This document shows, piece by piece, positions 50,148 to 63,119 of a stretch of 64,000 nt of DNA (positions are counted from its first letter, which is position 1; the number at the start of each line of letters is the position of its first letter). The translations under genes and the position numbers were made by a program. The stretch covers positions 260,690 through 324,689 of the forward strand of contig NMRA01000215.1 of assembly GCA_002633005.1 (NCBI GenBank). The letters run 5' to 3'. The notes under the pieces were generated by a model. It saw only the letters and a program-made list of their open reading frames with translations, did no database searches and was not told the DNA's origin. Source of the DNA: Phoronis australis. Taxonomy: Eukaryota > Phoronida > Phoronidae.

Positions 50148-53100
50148 ACCACAGGACCTAGACAACACCCCTCCTTTCAATTGTTGATTGTAACATGAAG
50201 AGGATACTAGCAGTGAAATTTATAGAACTTTTCAACAGGGTTCAACTGAACAATGTTGTAAGCAGATATTTAAATAAACTTGATCAAATGCATTTTGAAA
50301 ATCACTAAACAACTTCTTGTCAACAATTGAACCATGGTAAATACAATGTAAGAATACTTGAAGACAAAAGGTAGGAATGTGGAATCCTAAACACTGTCAG
50401 TAAAATTCCTCTGCCGCCTTTAAAAGTCCAAATCATATAGTTTGAAATCTCAATCTTGAACTTGTACAAGATACTGCTTTGTTTCCGTGAACAGGGAGTG
50501 GGATGAGTACATGTTGCTGAAGAACAAGGCCATATGCCAACATAACACAAATTTCGCATACCTTATTTGACAGCCTATGATTCCCATACAAAAAAATCTG
50601 AAAACCCACATAAAAGTACTAAGTGAAAGTAAAAATTCACTGTATGGTGGACAACAGATTCAATAGAATGAAACGATCTACGTAAAATTTTAAACAAAAG
50701 GATAATGATGAAGTTTTAGATGCTTCATTAAAATGGACCTGTTTACTCCAAACAGGAATTGTTCAAAAGTTTCTTTTGGCACTTGCCTCAATAAAATAAT
50801 TTGCAACATTTTGGACAAAGCAAATTCCTCACAATGCCAAGTCTGGTTAAGTTCACAACTAAGACCAGTATTCAACCAAACATGGCACTACAATTGTTTC
50901 CTAACCCTGTGTAGAATAGCTACAGCATTTAATGTAAACTGTGGGCAAGCTTTTCAAAAACTTCCATGCTGGTTTTTGAACACTGAAGTGATTAAAAACA
51001 CCTATTTTCAAATAATCCCCCATTTACCCACAAAAACTACTGAATTGTACGCATCATATTGCACAATTAGTGTGATATAGTGTCAACAAAAGTGTAACTA
51101 TGCCAGCAGCAAGCTTCAAGTGTCCATCCTCAAAACCGCTCACTAATGAAAATGGTGATAATTGAGAATGGTCCCATGTTCAAAATATTCTTTCAAAACA
51201 CATGGGATGGTTTAATACAAGCTTTAAAATTTTCCAGCAGTAAAAAGGGATGTGAATATTTTTACTTTTTGTTTATAGAAATGATGCAAATTAGCAACCT
51301 GTTTAAATAGAAACAGACTAGGCACTGACCAAACTGACTCTAAGAGAAAGGTTTTGATAGCAGAGCACAAACAACTTTGGCACTTGACGTGAATTATGTC
51401 AAACATACATACTGTCTGCTGCATTCTTGCATTTTTTAAGTCAACACAAGACTATTAATGGACAGCTCAACATGAGATCCCAGTGCACTTTTATATAGTG
51501 CAGTTCAACATGGTGTCAGATGATAAGATAAACATCTTAAAATCATTTTCATGCCAACTTTGGTTCAAGCTAAAGGAGGAATTTAATGTTGTTACCTTAT
51601 TTTAAAAGAGTAGAATCTAGGATGTCATCAGGACGCCCAGTCATAATTACTCAGGATGAAACGGTTCATAACCTCTAAAAACAACATGTAAATCTAGCCA
51701 TGGGAAGTATTTCTCCTCAGGGGTATTTCTTCAAACAACACTCGGGGAGGGGGGGGAACCATCATCTTTGGCAAATTTCCATATTTATATTCATCTCTGG
51801 CTGCATGTGTGAGTTGAGAAGACAGTCAAGTTTATATGGGGACATTCCAAAATAACTTCAATGCATGTTCAATACAAAACACATAAACAATTAAAATGTT
51901 CTTTTCTTGTTTCCAACATTAAGCAATGTTGGAGCATTACATACAAGGCATGCATTCAATTATGGTTGGAAACAAATCATCAATACTGCCTCTGCTGTTG
52001 TTATACTATCTCAAATCACAGAAAGAACAAGGCTAACAATAAAGACCAAGATAGCATTATTTTAAAAAACTTCACGACCAGAGTATGTGAGACATTGCGA
52101 TGGTCTAACAGGTAAGAGAAATTTTAGCATTCATTTGGCAGTTTGTCCTTGTTTATTACAATATTAAATGTGGCTGAACCTCTGGACCTGCACCTGTATC
52201 ATTGGGCATAAATTTGGTTTTAATTCACTTTCAGGATGGATCAGTAAATAAAAATACCAAGTCTTCCTTTAAGAACAGAGTGATGGCAAAACTAGCACAT
52301 TTCAGAAACAGTGGTATGCCGTCAGACAGGTCTGAGTGGCAACGAAATGCGACAAATGCTCTCTTTCAAAAGTTGGCATTTTGGACAGCACCATACCCAT
52401 AGAATGTCAGTCTCACTTTACTACAGAAAACTTAATAAAGACCTACCAGGATCAACAATTTTTTCAGACAAAAAATGGCAAGAAATGTGCGTTTTTGATT
52501 GCCACAGACGATAAAAAACGGAATATGGAATTCAGTGGCTTGGTTTTCATCACTCAAAACTGCTGTAAATCTGCCTTCAGTCAAAAAAACTAAGTTTTGA
52601 TTTTGACCACTTACAGTTATCCAAAACCCAAAAACTTCTCATATCAGCAAGGAACAGATTGAGACCAGTTCCACTACAGTAAATTGGCTAAATAAAAAGA
52701 TTGTTACTTTGATTGAGTAAACCTGGGTTTATTGCTGCTTAAAATTAGTAAAATTCACATATGGATACAACATTTGCAACACAACCTCAGAAAAACTAAT
52801 TGACAAAATTGGTCATTTTTCATTTCTCTAAGTCTTCTAACATTATTTCAGTAGTGCTCACAACGTCTCAAAACAGTGGCTGGTGATAGGTATGGTGCTT
52901 AACTTGACTGTTGTTCAAGTATAGAATGGTCATTGCAAACCAGCTGCTGCAATAAAATAGATTTTTTCGCTATAATCAATAAATTCAACATTCTTATCTA
53001 CTACAAGTCTACTTCTGAACACAATTTCCGGAGGTCCCGGATTTTGAGAACCAGTTTAAAGACCTGTCATTCAGTGGAGAAAACTGGTTATCACAATATG

Positions 53101-53820
53101 AGACCCTGCAAGTTACCCAATTTCAATTATGCATGTACTAACTCATGACTCCAGTCAGAGAGTGAAAAGACTGGTGAGAGTGAACTGCAATCCATGTCAA
53201 ATTTGTTAGAATTATGGTGGATGGTAAAAGGAACACAAGTTGTAAGAAAAATTAAGGCAATGCGATAAAATGGTGTTTATGAAAACGCCGGTACTGTGTT
53301 TGAGACCGGCCATGACTTCTCACCTATTTCACAATGACATAATTGTCATTTCGCTATTTTCTAAGATGGATTACCTTGCTTCAAATCATAAAAACTTTAC
53401 CAAATGCCATTTTAAGACATCTGTACAGAACAAACCAAGCAAATAGTACAATAAAAATTCTTTTTATTTTTTAAATAAATATGAGATAATACGTTTCACC
53501 TGGCAAACACATTAGGTGCTAAATAGTTGAAGAATTGTCATATCTTCTGAAAGTCACAGTTAAGCCTGTTAAGAAAATTATGTAAGAGCAATCGTTGCAA
53601 TAAGTTTGTGGTTGCAAACTCAGAATACCCAGCATAGCACTTTGCTAATCACTCTTCGTTTGTATTTTATAGGATTACAAGATAGTAAAATCTGAACATT
53701 GCAATGTGGGGACCTAACTGCATACTTATCACAGGAATGCTCTTAAAGAAGAACATTTCGATGTATCGTAGCAAGAAGTTGTCAAATTATCAGAAACACA
53801 ACTTTCAGCTACTTCATAAC
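50148..53820. other. No gene recognised
   Basis: AT-rich. A splice-like segment at 52021-52110 and frames of 66-115 codons show no recognisable domain. Confidence 0.6.
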
Positions 53821-53924
53821 AGACCAAGTGGATACCCCCGCTCATTAGACCAAGTGGATACCCCCGCTCATTAGACCAAGTGGATACCCCCGCTCATTAG
53901 ACCAAGTGGATACCCCCGTTCATT
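53821..53924. repeat. 26-bp minisatellite, four copies
   Basis: Four back-to-back units beginning AGACCAAGTGGATACCCCCG. The first three are identical and the fourth has one change (GTTCATT for GCTCATT). Confidence 0.95.
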
Positions 53925-56407
53925 CATGTTTTAAACAAAGCAGCACCATGATATTCTTTCAAGTACTTCACCATTGGTTACACCTTGAAACAACAACAGA
54001 AAGTAGATAAAGACAACATACGTTCCAGTACAAATACAAATACAAATTGCCTCAGATGCAATAAAGTTGAACCGATTTTTTTTAAATGAAGAAGCATTTC
54101 TCCATCAATATTTGAAGGTGCATTAAAATCTCATTTACAGATGACCCATCATTTTAATACATCCATAATTTTGTACGCGTTTGCCATGATATATGAAATG
54201 TATCAAATGATAGTCACATATCCAGGAACATTAATCGACACAAATGTAGGTGTACAACCTTATCTTGGTGACTATTTTTATTTATCAGTTACAGACTTTG
54301 CTACACCAAGACTAGGCTAGGCAAGGTGCCCAATTCCAGCCAAGCAGCAAGTCAAGCATATTCATAAAGACATGACTGAGTTACTTCAAGTAGTAACTGA
54401 TTTTGAGATTTATCATATATCTCAAATTCTGGACAATGCATTTTTGTATCAACAGAGTCGGAAAATAGAGTTCGCAGTTCATAAAATCATGAAAAAAATG
54501 GCTGCCGACGCAACCTTTTCACGATGCAACCTTTTCACGCATCCTAATAGTGCGCAACAAAGAGGAGAATCACCATTTATCATTTATCATAATTCTTGAA
54601 TTTGGGACGGCCAATATTGGCTGTTTCTAAAATTTGGTACAAGATCTAACTTTGAGCTTACATAAATTTTCACTGTCCCAAATTGGAGAACTTTTAAAAT
54701 AATATGTTTTTGTCAGCACAAAATACCTGTGTGACAGAAAATATTTGTGTTACGGTAAATATTTGTGTAATGGAAAAAATCGTCTGTGTCTACTGGATGA
54801 CAGTGTACCACATATAAGTACGTAAGCAGACCAGTGCCGTACCATTTATCACCATTGAAACTTTAAACAAATGACTTCTTCAAACAGAGTGAGTGGCTTC
54901 AATTTAATACATCAAATACTTCAGTGTAAACAGATGCAACATTTTGAAAAAGGATATGATAACGAAGCGCCCACAAATATTACTAATAATTCCTAATGCC
55001 AAGAATGTCTTATCAGTTTATCAAGTCCTATCGGGAACCTAATCTTCCGAGATGGGATTACCACCTACACATTTCGTGAGTATGTAATTATGCAAGCAGA
55101 TAATACACAATTATTCTAATTACTCCTTAAGCTTATTCCATTTGTTACCAAAATTAGAATCTAAATGGTACTTCAACAACCTTTGCCAATGCACAGCTGA
55201 AAAGTTTCTCTTTGATCAGGAAGACACTTATATGCTGACTGACCAGTAACAGCTAGAGTTACATTATACACCACACAAGAATCTACTGCAACTAACTGGA
55301 AGTTTGAAGACAACACTCAGTAAAATACTTTCATTGAGAAAACACTGAAATTTTCATTTTTACATGCATTTTTTCACTTGGAATCATTTTCATAATTTTA
55401 GACTGCTTAATTTAATATTTTTAATGGGCAAATACTCTCCATTACTAATACTCTTCATTACAAATATCTCTCCATTACAGGACGATTTGGGTGTTCACCA
55501 CATTTGTCAAATTTCCGACAATGTGTTTTCAATTTACAGTGTGGCTAATTTTGCCGTCTTTCAGGTGATTCTTGAATTCGAGATGGCCAATAGCATCCAT
55601 TTCTAGAATTTGGGACTCGCACACAAAATTATCTACCCTGTGTTAATGAGTTATTACAGCCAGTGTTCAACACTACAATGAAGTCATGCTAATGCCATAT
55701 TTGCTCTTCTCTACACCAATGAAACTTCAATCAGTGTTTGAGAAGGGTTGATGGAGCAGTATATGGACATAATTGAGTGCCCTCTCTGGGAAACCTGTGT
55801 GTCGCTTGTGGTTCTTGCACAAATCTATTGATGAAGTGCAAGGGCCAGTGAAATGGGTAGAGTTTATGGATATGACCGAGATCTATTCTGAAAAAAAATA
55901 ATTCTTCACTTTTCGAAATTTTTAACATATCTAACCTGGTATTTTCATCCCCACAATGCGACTCTTGAAAAATAACACTCGGTCAGTGGTACTCAAAACA
56001 AACCTCTTTAAATTTTTAAGCACTTAAGTTCTGTATGTATGTGTCACTATTGAAGGTGTTGTAAATCGGCTCCTGTCAAAAACAACTTTTGATTTAGGCC
56101 ACCGTAATATCGGTGTCAACATGTTACCTCACCCAGATTATAACAGCTTTCTGAACATACATTCAGAATTGCTTGAGGGCCGGAGCTTGGTGCATAAAAT
56201 AATCCACACTGAAAAGCCAACTTGTTATGCCTGGTCTCGAAGCTATAACAAACAGTCAGTTCGTTCTGGACCCAAATATCACTTCTAATTGGTCAGCCGA
56301 GACCAGTTTTAAGACTGTAAGCAGTGTAATTCGAAATTTTTTTCATATACTTGACATCTGCATACACGCAACATTACAGTATCTTGAGACAAGTTTTGCT
56401 GAATACA
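53925..56407. other. No gene; diverged direct repeat
   Basis: The stretches around 54590-54640 and 55570-55612 share TTCTTGAATT, GGCCAATA and TTTCTA(A/G)AATTTGG in the same order, suggesting two old copies of one interspersed repeat. Confidence 0.4.
54719..54776. repeat. Short ~19-bp repeat, three units
   Basis: AATACCTGTGTGACAG, AATATTTGTGTTACGG and AATATTTGTGTAATGG follow one another. Confidence 0.6.
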
Positions 56408-56707
56408 ATGTTCTGTTTGTTTTTAATGGCCTTAATAGATAAACGCTCTAATTGGCAGCAGGCTGAACTCGCGTCAGGCATTAGTTTATGTAAAAAAATA
56501 ATTCAGGCTCATGAGAGACAATGTACTGGGTTATATATATTCTCGTGATTTGAATATGAACCCTGAAATATTGACTTTTTGTGCTTTCCTCATTGTCATG
56601 TGATTGGGTCATCGTTTACATCAAATGACGCCTGACACCCCTGAGATCAGCCTGCTGCTTATTAGAGTGTTTATCTATTAAGGCCATTAAAAACAAGCAG
56701 AACATCA
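56408..56707. repeat. Fold-back repeat
   Basis: Arm 56408-56479 is the inverted match of arm 56630-56707, sharing TTTTTAATGGCCTTAATAGA and GCAGCAGGCTGA. The arms are about 75 bases with few mismatches and are separated by about 150 bases. Weaker symmetry continues outside both arms. Likely a MITE or fold-back element. Confidence 0.6.
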
Positions 56708-58334
56708 TGTTCATCAAAACATGTAACATTCTTGAATTGTTTTCCTGCAACATCAGACTTTGATCATAAATGAGACCAAAAGAACAGCTTTTAGTCAAGA
56801 AAAGCAGTTTGAATGACTTGCAAAATATTAAACGTTCCCAGAATGACAAATCAGTTATTTCTTTTAGACATAAAAATCCAACCACCCCATCTACTCATAA
56901 TCCCACAGGTAAAGACTTCTTAATGACTCAAAGATCAAAGTTTAACCCACTACCTCCCAATCTTAACACTATTTATCAGGGAATATAAATTCCAACAGGT
57001 TAAATTAGCAACAGATTATCTCATATTACAAAAATCGAACACTTTCAACCATCAAATTACAAGATAAATTACCTATGAGAACACTAATCCACATTACTAT
57101 TGGGGCAATCATCATAATTAATGACTACTTGATGCAATAAATGATATAAAACTGATATGTTGGGTTTCACAGCAGGTGGTCAATTTTTTTGCTTACACAA
57201 GACGGCTGCACTGCAACAAAAACTTGCATTAGTGAGGAATCTACCGGAGATATTACACGCCCAGAGATATTACACGTCCGATGATAACTTGATAACTAGT
57301 AACGCAACTTGCGGGATTAAAATGCTTGTTGGCTTAGTCACATTTCATCCTTGATCTCTGTGTGACATACCTGCATTCAAGTACATTCACCGAGTACATT
57401 CACCTTTTAAATTACCTAATCTAGACCGTTCCTCAAACTCTTCAAACACGTGATTGGACTACCAAAATTAGACCCTAATAAAGTAAATCTTCCAGAATAT
57501 GGGCCCCATCTTGAGGTCATGCTCTCAGCTTCCACTTTCACTTCCAGAAATAGACGAGAATCATTGAAGATTCTAAGACAATGCTCCCAGTCTCGTATTC
57601 CAAAGTGACGGTACTTCACCTCTATTTTTTCAGTAGTTTCCTACCTTAATTTTACATCCCATAAACACAAATGGCAATACATCTTTTTGGCACACCAATA
57701 AAACAGAATTCGCGTCACAATTTCATTGTTATAGGCCATCCTGAGTAGACAGCTCACCAACAAAGAACGGTTAATATTCCTGTGTTTCATAACGTTATTA
57801 TGATTGCAAGGCAAACTTAGGGACCTCAAGGACATGCTATGATCACTGGTACTGTTTGCGTCCACAAAAAGGGCGAAAAATTGTGTTAATGGTTGAGGCT
57901 ACTCGGATCTTACTGCTGTCCGATTAAAGTACAATAAAAAGTAATCCAGAGGAAAGACTTAAGGTTTTCAGACCATACTGAGTTGCCCGCCTGCCAACTC
58001 AACGGGAGTGATCAAAGGTCAGCTTGAACAAAAAATACAAAGTTTGGGACTTGCCATGGTGTAAACGGTGTTGTGATTACAATCCAATCATTTATGGCAG
58101 CACGTAGATAGGCAGTAAGTTTTATGACACTTAGCAACCCAACGCAAAGCACACTGAAAGCCTCCAGCACCACGACCAAAAATCGTTCGTAACTAAAAAG
58201 CAGTCAGTTACCGAACAGAAGCGAATAGCGACTGCACTTAACGAAACGAAGATGGTTGCAACGATACCTGTCGGAGCGAATTCTACGCGGCAGTTTTTGA
58301 GACGATTGTGAGATAAAAGCAGCTCGAACACGTT

Positions 58335-58370
<36 letters not shown>
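58335..58370. repeat. TAA microsatellite
   Basis: Twelve uninterrupted TAA units. Confidence 0.95.
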
Positions 58371-58371
<1 letters not shown>

Positions 58372-61081
58372 TGTTCAGCAGGCAACATGTGATTTCACAC
58401 CCATATACACAAAGCTAATGGTGTAATGAGTAAACTAATGCAGAATCAAAACATTTGTTTGCACTTTTCCCTCGGCTAATACACTCAAATTGGTGACAAT
58501 AGGTTGCCCAGTCACGGCCATTTTACATTATGTTCCTAAAAATACCCTCCATGTGATCACAATCTTAGCCTAAATGTGTAACACACATAACGTGCCCAGG
58601 AATTCTAAGAAGTGGCTCTTTGATTAGAAATCTCGTTAAAAATAGTTAACCAATTTAATTTCTGAATGAAATTCACTTATTCTTTCTAATTCTCAGAATA
58701 TACAATTCTTATTCAGAAGAACACAATAATACAAAAGTGTCCCAAGTAGTCTTTCAAAAACTTCTGTCATTTCTTTACCAGTTCTTTGCTGAAATAAGAC
58801 TACAATAAAATCTCAACAGTTTTGACAAAAATAATTATACCAAAATTGTCTTTCCACAGTGATATCTCACAATTTCATAAAATATTGTTCTGCAGAAGCC
58901 ACAAAGCAAAACCAAAAGATGAAAGAGCGTTTATTTGCTATCACGGTATCTAAATACTCTGTTGAGAAATGAAAAATAGAACTTTGTTTGTCCCCCACAC
59001 TGTCTTATTACCCAAGTATGCAATGACTCCATTTACAGGTCATCAGCACCATTTTGGAAATCGCAGTGACACGACTGATTGACCACGGGTCTCCAGACAG
59101 ATTTCAGCCGACGAGAAAACTTATCAATGAAATGATGCGGACCTGCACTATGTCGTGTCAAAAGGATAAGCGCTGCTGAACCCCGCCACGTATGACGTGA
59201 CGTAGAGCTGTGAATTCGCCAGCTCTAAGTCACACCTAGGTGTGAACGAAGACAGTTGTCGCCAGCTATGTACCATTAAAATAACAAATACCACTACGCT
59301 TCCTCTCCTCTTGGATACTGGATCAGTCGTGCTTGGAAACCCTGCGCAGCTAGGGACACCAGGGTGCTAATCGCCGGTCTCGATCGATGCGCAGAGGTGT
59401 TAATCATTTCGAGCATCCTTAAGCTATTTGACGACAACTTGTCGGCAACTTTACAGTCTGGTTAAAAATCAACAATTTGTTCATCTGTAATCATCCTTTC
59501 ATGCCTTATCTAGTCCTTCAGGTAGCTCTCGAGATTTTGTCGAGTTCAGTATAGCCCTGTTATCTCGTCTAGTTAGGTGCGAGGTAATTTAATATTTGGC
59601 TACCTGCAAGATATGTAGCTCTAATATAAACTGAATGACCAAATTAATGAGAACCATTAATGAATTGCAAAAACTATTACATACCCATACTTGGAAACAT
59701 CAATAATGACAATCTAACACTGCTTTTGAAGACAAGATTAATGATAAGACACTGATTGCATTGAATTGCTTGGATATCTCTGTCAACAAAAAAATTGAGA
59801 CTTTTGAAAACTTGGTTAACGCGAAACAGCCAATAATGTAAACTCCGAAGTCTCTCAACTTGGCGTTATTGATATTTCACAGACAACTACAATCCAGAGG
59901 TGTCAAAATCATACAAAAACACTTTCACATGGCTTATTTCTTAGACCTGTCCGATGTAATTAAAGAGAGACTGCCCACCTCAGTATTTGACACACATACC
60001 ATGGCGCACCCACACAAACCATGCAAGCACTCTTGAATTTGTGTACTAAAGATAGTTCAACTTTGGAGACAAATAAACACTGAGGCTGAGCGACCATGGA
60101 CTTGAGATAGGAAAAAGAGTAAACTGGGTCAAATCAGAAGGTTACTCATAACTGAGAATACTAAACATTACACATCTCTGTGTTTTTGTAATTATCCAGA
60201 AAAAAAACATCCAAGCAGGATAGCTCCATGAATTTATACATAGTCTAAAATTCCACACACATGCACAATGTAGAATCTCAGGATAGCTCACTGCAAAACT
60301 TTATTAAGTGAGCAGGTGGCCCAAGCCCAGTGTCTTCTGCAGTGTACTAGGCATGCCCAGGTCACAATGTTGACCCCATTTCAGTGACGAACTCTTTGAC
60401 TCATGAGGACCTTCCATGTAGAATTCCTTGTGGACAGTCAGCCAATTTGCCTATTTTTCCACAAATTGGAAACTATAAGACAGTCAAGTGTGATGGATTG
60501 TGAAACTTCATACAAACAAGTCATGTGAGAGTCAAGTAGTAGGTCACAAAGTCTTGAACAGGATTAACAGTTTCTTAGTGTCGACAGCATTTTCGTAACC
60601 AGCAGGGTTTGAAACTACGTGATATTGCAGGTAATATGTAATAAAATCAATTCAGACAGTCAACAAAATAATCAGAAAATTTCGCAACAACCAAGGGTGT
60701 TGCAACAGCTTGAAAACAGACCAAAATAGCGACAAGTTGCTTAATGCTTGAAAATAGCAAGGCAATTAGGCAATTACAAAGGAGGAAAATCAAAGGGTCT
60801 CTTTACAATAATTACAACCAATCGGATGATCTCTTGAATAAGCTTGCTAATAGTTTGTTGAATCGTTGTCAATTCATTAGTAGCGGTAAATTTCTGAGAG
60901 GATGATCCCTATTGGAATGCAGGTAGGAATTAATTGGATGGCTTTTACCTGTCTATACAAATAATGAGGAGAGAAGACCTGTCCATTGGTATTAAGTTAT
61001 AGGTTTTGGAGCAATCACACTTTTCACTTAAGAAATGAATGAGGGGTAGTATATTGCTTGGAGGGGGGCGGGGGGGGGGGG

Positions 61082-61090
61082 NNNNNNNNN
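61082..61090. other. Assembly gap
   Basis: Nine N inside a long G run (from 61062), so the run length is unknown. Confidence 0.99.
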
Positions 61091-62039
61091 GGGGCAACAA
61101 TGATTTGCTATGTGTGCTTATTAACAAATCATTGGTAGTTTCATAAACAGAGATGGGGGCAAAAAGTGAAAGTGCCTCTAACAACTGCTAAACTACGCTA
61201 CTCGAGTTTTACTAAAACTTGGTGAGTTTCATTGTGTCTATGGTACACATACACGAGCGTAGTATCAAAATCTTACACACAGATTGGGACTCACAGAGGC
61301 TGACGAAAGAATTAAAATTGCCACTAGGTGACCCAACATTAGCAAAGTCATCTGAAAATCATTAAAAGGGGCAGAGCTGGCTGCCCAAATTCATGAAAAT
61401 CCTTCGGAGAGTTTGGCAAAAATAGATGACTCAAAAAAGCCAAGAAATAAAACTGTCAATGCAAAGGTGCAGCATCAGTTGAATGAAAAACAGGGGATGT
61501 AGTAATCTCCTGAACAAGGAGTGCGACCCAGTTTTAAACAGGAGCACAACTGCCAAATTTCCTCAAGATCCATCGAAGGAACCTGGTATACATAGACAGG
61601 TGCAAGAATGTAAAGCTACCGCTTGGGGCATTATGTGATTGTAGGATCTGTTCAAAAATTAAAATCATTCCATGCTCTTCATCAAGCAAACACACCTAAT
61701 GATTTTTACAGCCTTTTCGAGCAGTTTGGTGGACATAATCTAACCTGACATTCGAAAAATGAATAGGTATATAAAAATCTTAATAAACATGTCAACTCTC
61801 AAAGAAACGCTCTTGACATGCCACGCCTCTACGTTCAACAGAGTTCCAAAGTGATGCAGTGGCACGCCTTCCTGCACCACACCCCTGAAATGTTACCGAG
61901 ACGCAATTATCTCCTGCCAAAAAGGCACTTAAAAAGTAGAAGTACCGAAGACATCAGCCTGTAGATTAAATCCATTTCGCACAGCTTAACTCAAAGACAA
62001 AGAGAAAATAGTCAGTTCCTTTCTCCCCACTGCCACTGA

Positions 62040-62462
62040 AGGCCCTTTCACACTAATGCCGACGTGTCGATGTTAAGGGGAGTTGGGGTCAGTATGAGCT
62101 GTTAACTTCGGTCCTGAATAAAAGTTAACAGCACCAGTTAACATACGTGGATTTAACAGTGGAGTGTCAACACTGCCGTGCGGTATGAATGGTTAACTTC
62201 TATCTCATCGAGGTTATCGCCAGGGTCCACTGCTATCGTCAACAATCAAAGAGCAGTGTCGTCACTAATGGCTGCTTATATTTTGCTCAAATACTCACCA
62301 ATCGAATTAGAAATAAGTTTTATGTCAATTAGCACACGTAAACGTTCTTAAATTGCTACATTAAAAAAATCTTAGTGTGTGCACTCAATGCATCTATGCT
62401 ACCTTTCAATTACTTTGACGGCGACAGCGTCACCAAACTTCGCAGTTTAGTATGAAAGGGTC
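62040..62462. mobile_element. MITE with CCCTTTCACACTAA inverted ends
   Basis: The left end GCCCTTTCACACTAATGC and the right end GCAGTTTAGTATGAAAGGG are inverted repeats of about 14 bases with two mismatches. The interior has several GTTAAC-containing motifs and no coding frame. It abuts the Gypsy remnant, so it may have inserted into it. Target duplication not resolved. Confidence 0.5.
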
Positions 62463-62821
62463 TTAACTCAGATTTTACCGCAACTGATCTCCTTACGGTG
62501 AAAGAAGCTAACTTCGAACGTGCTAATGAAGTCTCGATTGACGAATTCTTTTATGTGTTCGAAGGTGGCTTAAGAACCACTGCTGCAGATGTACACTTCA
62601 AAGTAAACCCTCTAGTTCACCTGGTAGTCAGGCCCGCCAGTATAGTTCCATTCGCACTTAGAACTAAAACTGCAAGAAAAAAACTTGATAGACAGGCCAA
62701 ACTCAACATCAACACCTCTGTCTGTGAACGCAACATGTCTACATCACCTGCCATATCCAAACCCATCCAAAAACCCTACCGTACACGATCTGGAAGACTG
62801 CCATCCCACCCAATCGTTTGA
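62461..62821 (+). pseudogene. Ty3/Gypsy-type pol remnant, internally deleted
   Basis: An open frame runs to TGA at 62819. Its middle part (KVNPLVHLVV, then VPFALRTKTARKKLDRQAKL) matches the segment just ahead of the reverse-transcriptase core in Ty3/Gypsy polyproteins, and its end (YRTRSGRLPSHP) resembles the tail that follows integrase. The RT, RNase H and integrase cores that should lie between are absent, so most of pol has been deleted in frame. A MITE lies directly upstream and a likely polypurine tract and LTR downstream. It cannot encode an active element. Confidence 0.55.
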
Positions 62822-62964
62822 ACATTAGCTTGCTGTAGTTAAAGACATCAACTTGGAATGAGTTTTCAAGATAGTGCTTGATTAACTCTCCAGTCCACAG
62901 GAGGAAGATGTTATTGCAGGACTAGTTTTAGTATTTTACAGCATAGCTTTTCTTTCCCTTTCTC

Positions 62965-63119
62965 AAAAGGGAAAGATGTTCTCCGAATATAACCTTTATA
63001 GTTTATGAGACATACGGTAGAGGTCACTGGAGGACAGTCTATCAAATAAACGTTCAAGTCTCAATGCTGCTGATTTATCTCTCTCTACTTGGACTGACTG
63101 TTGAACTAAGTCAAGGCAC
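62965..63119 (+). repeat. Likely polypurine tract and 3' LTR of the Gypsy remnant
   Basis: A purine run AAAAGGGAAAGA (62965-62976) is followed by TGTTCTCCG, a usual LTR start, and by an AATAAA at 63045, as expected for an LTR with its polyadenylation signal. The right end is uncertain; a CA near 63119 is one choice. A second purine run at 62899-62910 followed by TGTTATT is an alternative LTR start. No 5' LTR was found inside the window. Confidence 0.35.

Larger units (their letters stand above)
56708..62039. other. No gene recognised
   Basis: AT-rich intergenic sequence with a TAA microsatellite, the second assembly gap and a long G run. Confidence 0.65.

Noticed and set aside
52021-52110. 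Plus-strand exon-like segment ending AACAG|GTAAGA
   Set aside because: The next acceptor (52235) puts the frame into a stop within a few codons, and no domain is seen.
58131-58388. Frame with poly-Ile
   Set aside because: Produced by the TAA microsatellite.
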